From Flavobacteriaceae bacterium (GTDB lineage Bacteria; Bacteroidota; Bacteroidia; Flavobacteriales; Flavobacteriaceae), in assembly GCA_028284745.1 (NCBI GenBank), contig JANQRC010000065.1, forward strand, positions 1 to 32,572: a stretch of DNA of 32,572 nucleotides. The letters run 5' to 3'. The notes beneath the pieces are model-generated. The model saw nothing but the letters and a program-made list of their open reading frames with translations. It made no database searches and was not told the DNA's origin. The position numbers and the translations under genes were made by a program. This document shows, piece by piece, positions 8,540 to 16,983 of the stretch (positions are counted from its first letter, which is position 1; every line of letters begins with the position of its first letter).

Positions 8540-9712
8540 ATGAACAAAGATAAAGTATACATATTCGACACTACCTTGAGGGACGGTGAACAAGTGCCCG
8601 GATGTAAGCTGAACACCGAGCAGAAACTGGTCATTGCAAGCCGTTTGGACGAATTAGGTGTCGATGTCATCGAGGCAGGCTTCCCAATCTCTAGCCCAGG
8701 TGATTTCAAATCGGTCGAGGAGATCTCCAAAGTTGTAAAAAATGCCACAGTCTGCGGTCTAACACGTTCTGTGAAGAAAGATATCGAAGTCGCTGCCGAA
8801 GCATTAAAATATGCCAAAAGACCTAGAATACATACAGGTATCGGCACTTCCGATTCTCATATCACCCACAAATTCAGAGCCACGCGCGAAGAGATCATCG
8901 AACGTGCCATAGCGGCGGTGAAACTCGCAAGGTCTTTTGTTGAGGATGTCGAGTTCTATGCAGAAGATGCAGGTCGTACTGACAACGAATTCTTGGCAAA
9001 GGTCTGTGAAGAGGTCATCAAAGCAGGAGCCACAGTGCTAAACATTCCAGATACAACAGGATATTGCCTACCAGAGGAATACGGTGCCAAGATGAAATAT
9101 CTAAGAGAGAACGTGACCGGGATCGATAAAGCTATCCTTTCTTGCCATTGCCACAACGACCTTGGGTTGGCCACGGCCAACTCGATCTCAGGGGTGATCA
9201 ACGGGGCTCGCCAAATAGAATGTACCATCAATGGTATTGGCGAACGTGCAGGAAACACCTCGCTCGAGGAAGTTGTGATGATCTTACGTCAACACCCTTA
9301 CCTTAATTTGGACACCAGCATCAACGCCAAACTTCTCTACGATACTAGTAGAATGGTTTCTGAGAGTATGGGCATGCCGGTGCAGCCCAACAAGGCCATC
9401 GTAGGCTCTAACGCCTTTGCTCATAGCTCTGGCATTCATCAAGATGGTGTGATCAAGAACCGTGAGACCTACGAGATCATAGACCCAAAGGATGTGGGCG
9501 TCTCAGAATCTGCCATCGTACTCACGGCACGTAGTGGTCGTGCTGCACTAGCCTACCGTGCAAAAAATGTCGGGTATGAGCTGACCAAACTTCAACTAGA
9601 TGAAGTGTATCAAGAATTCTTGAAGTTTGCAGATAGGAAGAAAGAGGTCGTTGATGCGGATATCCATCAAATTGTTAAGAATACTAAAGTCTACAAAGAG
9701 ATCATTGCCTAA
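8540..9712 (+). CDS. leuA: 2-isopropylmalate synthase, short form lacking the regulatory domain
   Basis: Condenses acetyl-CoA with 2-ketoisovalerate, the committed step of leucine synthesis. The TIM-barrel signatures are present: [16 protein letters not shown] (residues 9-24, metal Asp10, catalytic Arg14), [14 protein letters not shown], and [16 protein letters not shown] (metal His203/His205), plus [17 protein letters not shown] and the HSSGIHQDG subdomain. The protein ends at 390 residues, whereas the classical enzyme has ~510 with a C-terminal LeuA dimer domain that binds leucine; that domain is absent, so feedback inhibition by the usual route is not expected. A homocitrate or citramalate synthase is less likely given the leuCDB neighbours. 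The stop overlaps the leuC start (TAATG). Confidence 0.93.
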   Translation: MNKDKVYIFDTTLRDGEQVPGCKLNTEQKLVIASRLDELGVDVIEAGFPISSPGDFKSVEEISKVVKNATVCGLTRSVKKDIEVAAEALKYAKRPRIHTGIGTSDSHITHKFRATREEIIERAIAAVKLARSFVEDVEFYAEDAGRTDNEFLAKVCEEVIKAGATVLNIPDTTGYCLPEEYGAKMKYLRENVTGIDKAILSCHCHNDLGLATANSISGVINGARQIECTINGIGERAGNTSLEEVVMILRQHPYLNLDTSINAKLLYDTSRMVSESMGMPVQPNKAIVGSNAFAHSSGIHQDGVIKNRETYEIIDPKDVGVSESAIVLTARSGRAALAYRAKNVGYELTKLQLDEVYQEFLKFADRKKEVVDADIHQIVKNTKVYKEIIA

Positions 9713-11091
9713 TGGGAAAGACCTTATTCGACAAAGTTTGGGACAGTCATGTGGTTCATACCATCGAAAATGGCCCACAAGTACTGTATATCGATAAACA
9801 TCTGATCCACGAAGTGACCAGCCCACAAGCTTTTAGCGAGCTAGAGGAGCGTGGAATTCCTATCTTTCGTCCCGATCAGATCGTGGCCACTGCAGATCAC
9901 AATGTACCTACCCAAGACCAACACCTTCCCATCCAAGACCTATTATCGCGAAATCAAGTGAAAACACTCACTGAGAACTGTAATAAACATGGTATTACTT
10001 TATTTGGTCTAGGCCATCAGTATCAGGGTATTGTGCATGTCATGGCGCCCGAGCTAGGTATCACGCAACCAGGCATGACCATGGTCTGCGGCGATAGCCA
10101 TACCTCTACACACGGAGCCTTTGGCACTATCGCATTCGGAATTGGCACGAGTCAGGTTGCACAGGTATTTGCAAGCCAATGCCTATTGCTTCCCAAACCC
10201 AAGAGCATGCGCATTACGGTAAATGGCAAACTAAAGAAGGGCGTACATCCCAAGGATGTCATTTTGTACATCATCGCAAAGCTGGGCACAGATGCTGGCA
10301 CGGGTTATTTTGCCGAGTATGCCGGTGATGTATTTCGCGACATGTCCATGGAAGGAAGAATGACCGTTTGCAATATGAGTATCGAAATGGGTGCCCGTGG
10401 TGGTATGATCGCGCCCGATGAAACTACTTTCGAATATGTGAGAGGAAGAACGTTTGCACCAAAAGGTGAAGATTTCGAGAAGAAGGTAGCCTATTGGAAG
10501 ACACTTCCAAGCGATGAGGATGCTGCATTTGACGAAGAATATCATTTTGATGCAGAAGATATTGCTCCGATGCTTACCTATGGTACCAATCCTGGCATGG
10601 GCATCAAAGTATTTGACAGCATTCCGCAGGAAGAAGGTGCATCTTTTGAAAAGTCATTGCAATACATGGGGTTCCAAAAGGGAGAGAAACTCATCGGAAA
10701 ACCGATCAACTATGTCTTTATCGGCAGCTGTACCAACTCGCGCATCGAAGATTTCCGTACAGCAGCCAACTATATAAAAGGAAAACAAAAAGCACCCAAT
10801 GTCAATGCATTGATCGTTCCTGGCTCACAACAAGTGGCGCGCCAAATTGTGGTGGAAGGTTTAGATAAAGTTTTCATGGAAGCTGGATTTGAATTACGTC
10901 AGCCCGGTTGCTCTGCTTGTTTGGCCATGAACGATGATAAAATTCCCGCTGGGGAATATTGCATCTCTACCTCTAACCGAAACTTCGAAGGTCGTCAAGG
11001 CCAAGGGGCGCGTACTATTTTAGCAAGTCCCCTGATGGCTGCTGCAACAGCTGTTGAAGGCAAGATCGTTGACATTACCGAACAATTCTAA
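9712..11091 (+). CDS. leuC: 3-isopropylmalate dehydratase large subunit
   Basis: Together with LeuD it isomerises 2-isopropylmalate to 3-isopropylmalate using a [4Fe-4S] cluster. The 459-residue protein begins [15 protein letters not shown] and has the aconitase-family features: [40 protein letters not shown] (first cluster Cys) and [14 protein letters not shown] (second and third cluster Cys), then [26 protein letters not shown]. Length is close to normal (~466). The start overlaps the leuA stop by one base, and leuD follows after 3 nt, so the subunits should be co-translated. Confidence 0.97.
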   Translation: MGKTLFDKVWDSHVVHTIENGPQVLYIDKHLIHEVTSPQAFSELEERGIPIFRPDQIVATADHNVPTQDQHLPIQDLLSRNQVKTLTENCNKHGITLFGLGHQYQGIVHVMAPELGITQPGMTMVCGDSHTSTHGAFGTIAFGIGTSQVAQVFASQCLLLPKPKSMRITVNGKLKKGVHPKDVILYIIAKLGTDAGTGYFAEYAGDVFRDMSMEGRMTVCNMSIEMGARGGMIAPDETTFEYVRGRTFAPKGEDFEKKVAYWKTLPSDEDAAFDEEYHFDAEDIAPMLTYGTNPGMGIKVFDSIPQEEGASFEKSLQYMGFQKGEKLIGKPINYVFIGSCTNSRIEDFRTAANYIKGKQKAPNVNALIVPGSQQVARQIVVEGLDKVFMEAGFELRQPGCSACLAMNDDKIPAGEYCISTSNRNFEGRQGQGARTILASPLMAAATAVEGKIVDITEQF

Positions 11092-11094
11092 CCC

Positions 11095-11685
11095 ATGGAA
11101 AAGTTTACCAAACTAAACACATCGGCAGTACCATTGCCCATTGAGAATATTGATACCGACCAGATCATTCCAGCACGCTTTTTAAAAGCCACGGACCGAA
11201 AGGGCTTCGGCGACAACGCATTTCGTGATTGGCGTTTTGACAAGGATGGTAGTCTCAAACCAGACTTTCCACTGAATGACACCAAATTCTCTGGACCGAT
11301 CCTCGTGGCTGGTAATAATTTTGGCTGCGGAAGTAGTCGTGAGCACGCTGCTTGGGCATTGACCGGATATGGGTTCAAAGCAGTGGTATCTAGTTTTTTC
11401 GCAGATATCTTCAAAGGAAATGCCTTGAACAATGGGTTGCTTCCTGTGCAGGTGTCTCCAGCATTCTTAAAGGCCATTTTCTCTGAGATCGAGAATGACC
11501 CCAAGACTGATATCGAAATAGACCTTGACAGCCAGGTCATCACCATTCTTTCTACAGGAAAACAAGAATCCTTCGACATCAATCCTTATAAAAAGACCTG
11601 TTTGCAAAATGGTTATGACGACATTGACTATCTTGTAAATCTAAAAGACACGATCGAAACCTTCGAAGTTTCAAAAAACAACTAA
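11095..11685 (+). CDS. leuD: 3-isopropylmalate dehydratase small subunit
   Basis: The swivelling-domain partner of LeuC. The 196 residues show the family landmarks [36 protein letters not shown] (substrate-binding GCGSSREHA loop) and [20 protein letters not shown]. Length equals the usual ~200. It sits 3 nt after leuC and 9 nt before leuB, in a compact operon. Confidence 0.97.
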   Translation: MEKFTKLNTSAVPLPIENIDTDQIIPARFLKATDRKGFGDNAFRDWRFDKDGSLKPDFPLNDTKFSGPILVAGNNFGCGSSREHAAWALTGYGFKAVVSSFFADIFKGNALNNGLLPVQVSPAFLKAIFSEIENDPKTDIEIDLDSQVITILSTGKQESFDINPYKKTCLQNGYDDIDYLVNLKDTIETFEVSKNN

Positions 11686-11694
11686 CAGACGATT

Positions 11695-12813
11695 ATGAAT
11701 TTGAAGATTGCCGTACTAGCGGGTGACGGTATCGGGCCAGAAGTCACTGCGCAAGCCATACAAACACTAAATGCCATTGCTGAGGTCTATGACCACGAGT
11801 TCACATACACAGAGGCATTGGTTGGCGCCATTGCTATCGACAAAACAGGGGATCCGCTCCCACAAGGAACTTTGGACGTTTGCGAAAACTCAGATGCCGT
11901 TTTGTTCGGTGCCATTGGCGACCCAAAATACGACAACAACCCTTCTGCCAAGATACGCCCAGAGCAAGGCCTGCTAAAGCTTCGAAAAACATTGGGGCTA
12001 TTTGGCAATATTCGCCCAATGAAGGCCTATGCTACCTTGCTAGACAAATCTCCATTGCGAAGAGATATTATCGAGGGCGCTGATTTCACAATTTATCGTG
12101 AATTGACCGGTGGCATCTATTTTGGGGAGAAACAGCTTTCAGAAGACGGCAATTATGCCAGCGACCTATGTGCCTATGCTAAAGAAGAGATCGAACGCAT
12201 TGCCCATTTGGCCTTTAAGGCGGCAAGAAATCGAAGAAAAAAGCTCACCCTGGTCGACAAGGCCAATGTGTTGGAGACCTCTCGCCTCTGGCGAAAGATC
12301 GTGACAGCTATCGGTAAAAGCTATTCGGATGTACAGCTAGACTTTTTGTTTGTAGACAATGCGGCCATGCAGATCATCCTGAACCCAAAACAGTTTGATG
12401 TGGTACTCACCGAGAACATGTTTGGCGATATCATTTCTGATGAGGCCAGTATCATTGGTGGTTCTATCGGGCTGATGGCCTCTGCCTCTGTGGGCAGTGA
12501 GATCGCGCTCTTTGAGCCGATCCACGGCTCCTATCCGCAAGCCAAAGGGAAGGATATTGCCAACCCGGTCGCTTCTATCCTATCGGCTGCCATGTTGCTG
12601 GAACACTTCGACCTTGTTGATGAGGCAGAACTGATCCACCAGGCGGTAGAACGCTCTTTAGAGCTGGGTATCGTGACCCCAGACCTAAATCCTGAAAGTC
12701 GATACGGTACAGCCAAGGTTGGTGCCTTTATCGCTGATTACATTCAAAACTATGATGGCGAGTTGTTTATCAACAAAGACAACATCGACATGGGACAGTC
12801 GACGATCATTTGA
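11695..12813 (+). CDS. leuB: 3-isopropylmalate dehydrogenase
   Basis: Oxidatively decarboxylates 3-isopropylmalate to 2-ketoisocaproate with NAD+. The 372-residue protein begins MNLKIAVLAGDGIGPEVTAQ and shows FGAIGDPKYDN, the substrate-binding LLKLRKTLGLFGNIRP, FTIYRELTGGIYFGE, DKANVLETSRLWR, LFVDNAAMQIILNPKQFDVVLTENMFGDIISDEAS, and the nucleotide loop FEPIHGSYPQAKGKDIANPVASILSAAMLLEH. Last gene of the leuACDB operon; a hairpin terminator follows 21 nt after the stop codon. Confidence 0.97.
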   Translation: MNLKIAVLAGDGIGPEVTAQAIQTLNAIAEVYDHEFTYTEALVGAIAIDKTGDPLPQGTLDVCENSDAVLFGAIGDPKYDNNPSAKIRPEQGLLKLRKTLGLFGNIRPMKAYATLLDKSPLRRDIIEGADFTIYRELTGGIYFGEKQLSEDGNYASDLCAYAKEEIERIAHLAFKAARNRRKKLTLVDKANVLETSRLWRKIVTAIGKSYSDVQLDFLFVDNAAMQIILNPKQFDVVLTENMFGDIISDEASIIGGSIGLMASASVGSEIALFEPIHGSYPQAKGKDIANPVASILSAAMLLEHFDLVDEAELIHQAVERSLELGIVTPDLNPESRYGTAKVGAFIADYIQNYDGELFINKDNIDMGQSTII

Positions 12814-12834
12814 GATATAATGACCCTAATAACT

Positions 12835-12878
12835 AAACCCCAAAGAACTACCATGGATCAAGTTCTTTGAGGTTTTTA
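12835..12878 (+). terminator. Intrinsic terminator of the leu operon
   Basis: The arm AAACCCCAAAGAACT (12835-12849) pairs with AGTTCTTTGAGGTTT (12861-12875) with one mismatch across an 11-nt loop, followed by further Ts. It begins 21 nt past the leuB stop and points with the operon. Confidence 0.85.
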
Positions 12879-13080
12879 TTGTTATTCTAGCGGCTGTGCT
12901 ATCATTTACTACCTCTACAAATGGTCTTACGCGCCTACAGCATTCCTTAATATATCATATAGTATATCTATTCTACTATACCACAAATTTCTACTGACCA
13001 TCTGTTTTCTACTGACCATCTGTCTAGTACTGAAGAAAAATAAAATCCATCCATGTTAGGAGCTTCAAAAATCAGGTCGA
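12879..13080. other. Non-coding gap at the left edge of the accessory island
   Basis: About 200 bp between the leu terminator and the lectin gene's 3' end. It contains A/T-rich text (12951-12981) and a perfect 18-bp tandem duplication at 12988-13023. No convincing coding sequence is seen; stops are frequent in all frames. It marks the left boundary of a lower-G+C segment and may hold a junction scar, but no transposase or att site is recognisable. Confidence 0.5.
12988..13023. repeat. Perfect 18-bp tandem duplication
   Basis: TTTCTACTGACCATCTGT is present twice head-to-tail (12988-13005 and 13006-13023), and a third partial copy (CTAGTACTG) follows. The unit length of 18 bp keeps frame, but the surrounding frames are short, so it is treated as non-coding. 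Confidence 0.8.
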
Positions 13081-14175
13081 TTATTGTTTTTGTCTGATAA
13101 GCTCTAGCGTAATCGTGTCGAACACGATTTTCAATAATCTTGTATCATTCTTACAATTGCTATCTGTACTAATATCCCAGCCTCCAGTATCTCCTACCAA
13201 TTTTATGAGGGCGACATGCCCCTTGTCATCTAGACCATTACCTACGGTTAGGTTATGAGGTGTGCCGTCGCCACCGCCAAAGATCTCGTTCTGACCACCA
13301 CCTTGCAATACTTTCTCGAAGTTGGTCTGAGAAAAAGGCTTACCTACTATTCCGTTGATGTACGTGCCATAAGGAGCACGATAAACAGGTATCTCCCAAA
13401 AGCCCTTAACTTCTGACCTACCCGTTATAAAGTCGCTCTTTGTCTCGCGTGCATTAAAATGTATACGTGCAATAAGTTCTTTATCATTATCACTACGATA
13501 AAGAAATACAGAACCGAATACCTTAGGCCCATTGCCGCCAAACTCAAGGTCTCCACCTACTAATGTGCTTGGGCATAAATTAGTAATTGGTGCAAGCTGC
13601 ACATCTTCTTTGAAAAATTCTAGTTTATTGCTAGGAAGGCCATCTAGTGAAACCTCAGGCTTATAGACGTTCTTCTTTGGGACTTCTTTGAATCTCCATT
13701 GTTGATTTTTCTGTTCGTTAAACTTCCACATCCAAATAGGTGCGCCGTCGTGCTTTTTGGCATCTTTCACCTCTAAATAAGTCCCTTTCTTCGAACGAAT
13801 AAAATAGAACCCGTCTGACGCAGGAATAAATGACCATTTTGTGTTATCATTACCTTTTCCTTTCCAGATCAAAGGTCTAGCCTTAGGTTTGTCAGAACGG
13901 TTTTCTACATGCAGATACATATTGTCTGCAACCGCAGATTTGATGTAGAAATAATTATTGCCAGCATCTTCTAATGCAAATTGTTGTGCCTGTTTACCGT
14001 TGTAGGGCCATAAATGGAGTGGTGTCCCATTGGCTGTCTTTGCCCATTGTACGTCTAAGTACTTATCTACAATAGCGTTTTGCAGATAATAGGTCTTTCC
14101 TGATTCTTGTGCCGTATTGAAATTACAAATTAGCGATACTGCGCATAATGTAATTAGCTTGATGCTACTTTTCAT
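13081..14175 (-). CDS. Secreted ricin-type beta-trefoil lectin-domain protein
   Basis: A 364-residue secreted protein with a signal peptide (about residues 1-22, ending NFNTAQ). Residues ~25-165 form a RICIN/beta-trefoil lectin domain with three QxW-like repeats (QQFALED, NTKWSFIPA, NQQWRFKEV), each preceded by YLDV/YLHV/YLEV strands, suggesting carbohydrate binding. Residues ~185-364 form a separate Gly-rich, beta-rich domain that I do not recognise; no catalytic motif is visible. The gene has lower G+C than the leu and ilv genes, supporting acquisition with the island. A TGTTAACCTT box lies 60 nt upstream of its start, shared with the collagen-like and subtilase genes. Confidence 0.8.
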   Translation of the reverse strand: MKSSIKLITLCAVSLICNFNTAQESGKTYYLQNAIVDKYLDVQWAKTANGTPLHLWPYNGKQAQQFALEDAGNNYFYIKSAVADNMYLHVENRSDKPKARPLIWKGKGNDNTKWSFIPASDGFYFIRSKKGTYLEVKDAKKHDGAPIWMWKFNEQKNQQWRFKEVPKKNVYKPEVSLDGLPSNKLEFFKEDVQLAPITNLCPSTLVGGDLEFGGNGPKVFGSVFLYRSDNDKELIARIHFNARETKSDFITGRSEVKGFWEIPVYRAPYGTYINGIVGKPFSQTNFEKVLQGGGQNEIFGGGDGTPHNLTVGNGLDDKGHVALIKLVGDTGGWDISTDSNCKNDTRLLKIVFDTITLELIRQKQ

Positions 14176-14225
14176 CTTCTAATGTTTTATTGATTATTAT
14201 ATCCTTTAGTAAAAACTTGCACTAG

Positions 14226-14235
14226 AAGGTTAACA
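14226..14235 (-). promoter_or_regulatory. TGTTAACCTT box upstream of the lectin gene (candidate ECF-type -35)
   Basis: The reverse strand reads TGTTAACCTT, starting 60 nt before the lectin ATG. The same word, in gene orientation, precedes the collagen-like gene (58 nt) and the subtilase gene (56 nt). It resembles TGnAAC-type -35 elements of ECF sigma factors; at 16 nt beyond AAC the sequence reads TTACTA. The assignment is inference. Confidence 0.5.
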
Positions 14236-14308
14236 TTGAAAAGAAATAAACCTCTATGGATTTAAAAACGATATTTTTAAACAAGAATGAAATTCTTTGT
14301 ACACATAA

Positions 14309-14367
14309 CCTCCCTTTATCCCTCTAAAGGAGGGGAACTTCTCCCCTTTTGGGGAGATAGAGAGGGA
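14309..14367. repeat. Palindromic intergenic repeat (CCCTCTAAAGGAGGGG type)
   Basis: The stretch contains a perfect hairpin TCTCCCC-TTTT-GGGGAGA (14340-14357), flanked by CCCTCTAAAGGAGGGG and GATAGAGAGGGA. This pattern resembles repeat families scattered through flavobacterial genomes. It is a possible REP-like element; no mobility gene is attached. Confidence 0.6.
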
Positions 14368-14616
14368 ATGTGATTGAAACATAGAAAGTTTAGAGAAACT
14401 ATAGTAACTGCAATAAAAACCTGCCACGACTGGCAAAGCTGGTTGCAGGGTTTTAACCTTTAACTGGAAAATAAAAAGTAGCAATGACGCTATCTATTGC
14501 GACTAGCAAAGAGGGCAACCATTAGGATTATGATACTTCTCTATCTGAGACCTAGTGACCATAAACGTCTGAACAGTAGCATTAAATATACCTTTTTAAG
14601 TTTTTTTCGAAAGACA

Positions 14617-14627
14617 TGTTAACCTTT
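14617..14627 (+). promoter_or_regulatory. TGTTAACCTT box upstream of the collagen-like gene (candidate ECF-type -35)
   Basis: TGTTAACCTTT begins 58 nt before the ATG at 14675. Sixteen nt after the AAC the sequence reads AGACCA, similar to AGACTC at 17 nt in the subtilase copy. No TTG is found at the right distance to make this a housekeeping -7 box. Confidence 0.5.
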
Positions 14628-14674
14628 CATAAAATGGGCAGACCAAGTGACGTATTAATCAAAATCTTATTAAA

Positions 14675-15271
14675 ATGAAAACTTTACAGACACTAATTAC
14701 CAGAACTGCCTGTTTCTTAGCAGTATTAATGACAATTTTTACCGTAGCTTGCTCTGCCGAGGATGGTATGGACGGCGCCATTGGCCCTGAAGGCCCGCAG
14801 GGTATCGCTGGGGTAGATGGACAGGATGGTGCTGACGGCCTAGACGGCAATGCCAATGTAACGGCCCATACCTTTGATGCGTCTACGTTCAGTGGTACTT
14901 TCGACGGAGTTTCCTTGTCTGCATTGACTCAGGAGGTCATAGACACCTATGCAATTTTGTCATACTTACAAGAAGGCTCCTCTCAAGTATGGTTCCCAGT
15001 TCCATGCCCTGCAGACGATTTTGGCTTTCCTCACGCAGTTGATGTAAACATAGGTCTGGGAGGAATCGATTTTGACTATGCTGATGCATCAGGAGTTCCC
15101 GTATCGATCAGTGCAGGTGATCTAGTCAAAGGAAGGGTCATCCTGATAGAACCCACTAGTGTAGATCCTGCCAGTCGTGTTAACAACTCTTCCTTATCTG
15201 TGCTTAAAGAAGCTGGCGTAGATGTCAACGACTACTATGCCGTCTGCGACTATTATGGGTTGTCTTACTAA
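14675..15271 (+). CDS. Lipoprotein with short collagen-like (Gly-X-Y) segment
   Basis: A 198-residue predicted lipoprotein: signal sequence with lipobox TVAC (Cys26), then ten uninterrupted Gly-X-Y triplets at residues 31-60 (GMDGAIGPEGPQGIAGVDGQ and onward), rich in Asp as in other bacterial collagen-like proteins, then a ~138-residue globular C-terminal domain (NANVTAHTFDASTF ... DYYAVCDYYGLSY) containing two Cys residues. Such lipoproteins are common at the flavobacterial cell surface; the Gly-X-Y stretch suggests trimer formation. Its own terminator follows, so it is a single-gene transcript, and it shares an upstream TGTTAACCTT box with the lectin and protease genes. Function is unknown. 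Confidence 0.8.
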   Translation: MKTLQTLITRTACFLAVLMTIFTVACSAEDGMDGAIGPEGPQGIAGVDGQDGADGLDGNANVTAHTFDASTFSGTFDGVSLSALTQEVIDTYAILSYLQEGSSQVWFPVPCPADDFGFPHAVDVNIGLGGIDFDYADASGVPVSISAGDLVKGRVILIEPTSVDPASRVNNSSLSVLKEAGVDVNDYYAVCDYYGLSY

Positions 15272-15291
15272 TTTAACGAAGAGGCATTACA

Positions 15292-15327
15292 AAAGCCGAA
15301 GCAACTTGCTTCGGCTTTGCATTTTTT
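15292..15327 (+). terminator. Intrinsic terminator after the collagen-like gene
   Basis: Perfect 13-bp inverted arms AAAGCCGAAGCAA (15292-15304) and TTGCTTCGGCTTT (15306-15318), then GCA and a run of six Ts. It lies 20 nt beyond the stop codon. Confidence 0.92.
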
Positions 15328-15423
15328 ATATCTTTAAATATATTAAGTATCTATTGTCAGCTATTTGTCTTCATTTATTACGCATTTTATTGACACAAAG
15401 AGCTGATGTTTATTTCCAGTCAT

Positions 15424-15435
15424 TGTTAACCTTTT
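15424..15435 (+). promoter_or_regulatory. TGTTAACCTT box upstream of the subtilase gene (candidate ECF-type -35)
   Basis: TGTTAACCTTTT begins 56 nt before the ATG at 15480, matching the position of the boxes upstream of the lectin (60 nt) and collagen-like (58 nt) genes. It lies after the terminator of the preceding gene, so it is well placed to drive the protease-CHAT pair. Confidence 0.5.
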
Positions 15436-15479
15436 CCTTGCCCCAACAGACTCACTACAAACTATAAAAACATGTACTC

Positions 15480-16931
15480 ATGAAACGATTTGCATTTATT
15501 TTGATATTGTTTGTAGTAATGACCCCGTTAAGCAGTTGCAGTGAAGACGGCGACGGAACTAACAATGAGCAACCTTGTGGTTTTCTCGATCCCACAAACC
15601 AGCTAGTCTTTCGCTTTCCCCAGGAAGATCTGACCTTCATACTTTCTGGTGGTCCTACAGGAGAGCTAAGCAGGGTTGAAGCCACTAAGGCGGTACTCCA
15701 AAAATACTATGATCTGAATGTTGACAATGCAGATGCCGAAGACATAAATGCTCTTCTTGAAACCATGTCTGAGGTAGAATTGTGTTCTTGCGGTGGTGTT
15801 TCTCCCGTCTTAGTTACTTTTGAGCGAGCTGCACTCGATTTTGGTATTGAAACCAAACTTGACAATCTTAAGAATGAGGATGGTGGAGATGCAGATGTAG
15901 AAGGTGACTTAAACTTTATATTCGGAATCGGCTCCAACGAAATCCCAAATAGTACTATGAATTTTAATCTCAGTGGCCAAGGTGCTGATGGTTTTGAGTC
16001 AGACTCTCAGAATGTGATAGCCATTTTGGATACTGGAATAGATCTGGCTGGGCAATATCCTGATCAAAGCATCATATACAATGGAGCTGCAAACAGTTAC
16101 ATCAATGATTCTTTACCCTGTGAAGAAGTATATGATGGCCTAGGATGGAACTTTGTAGATGGAAATGATAACTTTTTTGATGATCACCAAGGTATAGGCC
16201 ACGGCACATTAGTAACCAAAACCCTAACAAACGAACTTGAACTACTTACTGAATCTAGTGAACCTATAGATTATAGCATCTTACCCCTAAAAGTGTTTGA
16301 TTCTCAAGGGGTAGGCAGCTATTGGAATATTGTCTGCGCCATGGCATATATCAATGAGATCCAACTTGCAACTAGCCAAGATGGCTCAAGAGGAGCGATC
16401 AAACTGATAAACGCTAGTTTTGGAGCCACTTCGAATCCCGGAGAAATAACCTCCTTTGGAGTGATGAAAAGTTACATCGACGACCTTAGTGATTCTGCCC
16501 TTTTTGTAGCTTCTGCAGGAAATTGTGGAGAAGATACCGACGCATCTGTGTCTCATTTACCATCTGGATATACGTCTGAAAATATTGTTGCCGTCGGCGG
16601 GTATGAAACAAATGGCAATACCATTGATAAGGACCCTTTCTCCAATTTCGGAACCATAAGCATTGATGTAGCTGCTCCTTTTACCTTGAATGAAGTCGAG
16701 GTCAACTTACTCAATTCACAAAGCGATAGCAGTCAAGGGGCTATCGTTGTATCGGGAACCTCATTCAGTGCTCCTCTGGTAAGTGCTCGGTTGTTTTGGA
16801 TGATGGTAGAAAGACCTGATCTATCTCCATTAGAAATAAAAAGTGCATTCTTTACAGACTTTACAAGCAACAACACAAACCTCGACACTTACTTTGCTGG
16901 CGGCAGAGTTTATGCACCGAAACAGAAGTAA
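15480..16931 (+). CDS. Subtilisin-family (S8) serine protease lipoprotein
   Basis: A 483-residue predicted surface or periplasmic protease. The lipobox PLSSC places the lipidated Cys at residue 20. An N-terminal region (to ~residue 170) may act as pro-domain. The subtilase catalytic triad is intact: Asp184 in AILDTGID, His241 in GIGHGTLVT, Ser428 in VVSGTSFSAPLVSA, with oxyanion Asn348 in VASAGNCGED. It has an Asp/Glu-rich surface and several Cys. It is followed after 52 bp on the same strand by the TPR-CHAT gene, with no terminator between them, so the two are probably co-expressed. In other systems subtilase and CHAT/caspase-like proteases act in proteolytic cascades; that link here is inference. 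Its G+C (~40% in a counted line) is below that of the core genes. Confidence 0.92.
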   Translation: MKRFAFILILFVVMTPLSSCSEDGDGTNNEQPCGFLDPTNQLVFRFPQEDLTFILSGGPTGELSRVEATKAVLQKYYDLNVDNADAEDINALLETMSEVELCSCGGVSPVLVTFERAALDFGIETKLDNLKNEDGGDADVEGDLNFIFGIGSNEIPNSTMNFNLSGQGADGFESDSQNVIAILDTGIDLAGQYPDQSIIYNGAANSYINDSLPCEEVYDGLGWNFVDGNDNFFDDHQGIGHGTLVTKTLTNELELLTESSEPIDYSILPLKVFDSQGVGSYWNIVCAMAYINEIQLATSQDGSRGAIKLINASFGATSNPGEITSFGVMKSYIDDLSDSALFVASAGNCGEDTDASVSHLPSGYTSENIVAVGGYETNGNTIDKDPFSNFGTISIDVAAPFTLNEVEVNLLNSQSDSSQGAIVVSGTSFSAPLVSARLFWMMVERPDLSPLEIKSAFFTDFTSNNTNLDTYFAGGRVYAPKQK

Positions 16932-16983
16932 CTATCACGCACACATATTAGTAGTCTAAAGATCATATTACTATCTTAGTGAA

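Larger units (their letters stand above)
14176..14674. other. 499-bp divergent intergenic region between lectin and collagen-like genes
   Basis: It carries two copies of the shared TGTTAACCTT box (one per gene direction), a palindromic repeat at 14309-14367, and a second potential hairpin (AAAACCTGC near 14416 with GCAGGGTTTT near 14445, one bulge). An open frame on the reverse strand (14254-14484) has no coding character. Otherwise nothing is seen. Confidence 0.6.

Noticed and set aside
12985-13050. 28-codon reverse frame with a duplicated RWSVE(N/I) unit
   Set aside because: Too short, no start context, and created by the 18-bp tandem repeat in a stop-rich gap.
14453-14463. Fourth near-copy of the TGTTAACCTT box (TTTTAACCTTT)
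   Set aside because: It differs at the G, lies 222 nt from the nearest downstream start, and forms part of a hairpin arm.
14254-14484. 76-codon reverse-strand frame in the lectin/collagen-like intergenic region
   Set aside because: It crosses a palindromic repeat and has no coding signature.
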